DNA of 7,066 bases, from assembly GCA_910579145.1 (NCBI GenBank), contig CAJTTQ010000077.1:5106-12171 (forward strand), read 5' to 3'. The notes beneath the pieces are model-generated. The model worked only from the letters and a program-made list of their open reading frames with translations, was not told where the DNA came from and made no database searches. Origin of the DNA: an uncultured Eubacterium sp. Lineage in GTDB: Bacteria; Bacillota; Clostridia; Lachnospirales; Lachnospiraceae. This document shows, piece by piece, positions 6,281 to 7,066 of this stretch (position 1 is its first letter; each line of letters opens with the position of its first letter). The translations under genes were made by a program, and so were the position numbers.

Positions 6281-7057
6281 ATGAATTTTCGTCCTTGTAT
6301 TGATATACACAATGGAAAGGTGAAGCAGATCGTGGGAGGCAGCCTGAACGATGAAGGAGATCAGGCGCAGGAAAATTTTGTTTCCGATATGGAGGCGTCT
6401 GATTTCGCGAAATTGTACCGCGAGAGAGGACTCCCCGGCGGTCATGTCATTCTCCTGAACGCGAAAGACAGCGAGTATTATACAGAAGACCTTCGTCAGG
6501 CAGAAGCCGCGCTGGGGGCATACCCTGGCGGACTTCAGGCCGGCGGCGGGATTACCTGTGATAATGCCCGCTTCTTTTTAGAGGCTGGAGCCAGCCATGT
6601 GATCATTACTTCCTATGTGTTTGCGGATGGCAGCATCCGCTTTGACCGTTTGGAAAAACTGCGCCGGCTCGTGGGAAAGGAACATCTCGTACTGGATCTG
6701 AGCTGTCGTAAAAAAAATGGAAGGTACTATATTGTAACGGATCGCTGGCAGAAATTTACAGAGCAGGCACTGGATGAGGAATTAATGAACTGTTTATCTT
6801 CTTATTGTGATGAATTTCTCGTACACGGAGTCGGTGTGGAGGGGACAGGAAGCGGAATCGATGTAGAGCTGGTCCAGATCCTTGCGAGAGAGGAGGAAGT
6901 CCCGGTAACGTATGCGGGCGGTATTGGCAGTTATGCTGATTTGGAATTATTGCGCGAAATATCCGGAGGGAGAATGAACTATACCGTCGGAAGTGCGCTG
7001 GATCTGTTTGGGGGTTCGTTGGAATTCGACAAAATTGTTACAAAATACAATGATTAA
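6281..7057 (+). CDS. hisA: Eukaryotic-type HisA (ProFAR isomerase)
   Basis: A cytoplasmic TIM-barrel enzyme that isomerises the aminoaldose ProFAR to the aminoketose PRFAR, the fourth step of histidine synthesis. The 258-aa protein matches the yeast His6 type rather than the common bacterial HisA. It shows CIDIHNGKVKQIVGG at residues 6-20, NFVS at 32-35, LVLDLSCRK at 136-144, FLVHGVGVEG at 179-188, and YAGGIGSYADL at 211-221 with GSALDLFGG at 237-245. The likely catalytic aspartates are Asp8 and Asp139, and the phosphate sites are AGGGI (87-91) and YAGG. Its length is close to yeast His6 (about 261 aa). It sits alone after thrC, with no other his gene in view, and ends nine bases before the window edge. 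Family assignment rests on recalled motifs; the match is strong along the whole length. Confidence 0.93.
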   Translation: MNFRPCIDIHNGKVKQIVGGSLNDEGDQAQENFVSDMEASDFAKLYRERGLPGGHVILLNAKDSEYYTEDLRQAEAALGAYPGGLQAGGGITCDNARFFLEAGASHVIITSYVFADGSIRFDRLEKLRRLVGKEHLVLDLSCRKKNGRYYIVTDRWQKFTEQALDEELMNCLSSYCDEFLVHGVGVEGTGSGIDVELVQILAREEEVPVTYAGGIGSYADLELLREISGGRMNYTVGSALDLFGGSLEFDKIVTKYND

Positions 7058-7066
7058 ATGAAATAA

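Noticed and set aside
7058..7066. ATG directly after the hisA stop
   Set aside because: It opens only two codons before a stop (ATG AAA TAA).

Overview
The window looks like chromosome of a Gram-positive anaerobe of the class Clostridia, most likely Lachnospiraceae or a close relative. This is inferred from family content (a eukaryotic-type HisA, a Ser/Thr/Pro-linker surface protein with a DUF6273-like domain and a PKTG-type C-terminal signal, and a CAP/SpaA wall-type protein), from the AGGAGG-type ribosome binding sites and from the sigma-A-like promoters. No rRNA, tRNA, CRISPR array or replication origin was seen.

Layout, all genes on the + strand. (1) 3-947: the 3' part of a large modular surface protein cut by the left edge. 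Its visible part is an Ig-like (Big-type) segment, a CAP/SCP domain and a C-terminal SpaA/Cna-B-like domain. (2) 972-1003: a clear intrinsic terminator. (3) 1024-2076: an intact-looking IS30-family DDE transposase whose inverted repeats I could not find. (4) 2077-2405: an AT-rich intergenic region ending in a strong promoter and leader. (5) 2406-4556: a 716-aa secreted protein with signal peptide, DUF6273-like domain, long Pro/Thr/Glu/Lys linker, an EPKTG motif and two C-terminal hydrophobic helices. (6) 4652-6151: threonine synthase (thrC). (7) 6281-7057: eukaryotic-type HisA (ProFAR isomerase).

The left third (surface-protein fragment and IS30) is visibly AT-richer than the right two thirds. 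This fits an accessory or acquired stretch abutting more conserved metabolic genes. The two biosynthetic genes are co-oriented but each has its own leader and ribosome binding site, and they belong to different pathways, so I see no strong case for one functional operon. The two surface proteins may both act in the envelope, but the IS30 unit, a terminator and a separate promoter divide them.

I do not see an obviously new multi-gene system. The items most worth following up are the unusual two-helix tail behind the sortase-like motif of the 716-aa protein, the eukaryotic-type HisA placed away from other his genes, and an inverted repeat in the thrC leader that overlaps a consensus -35 box.
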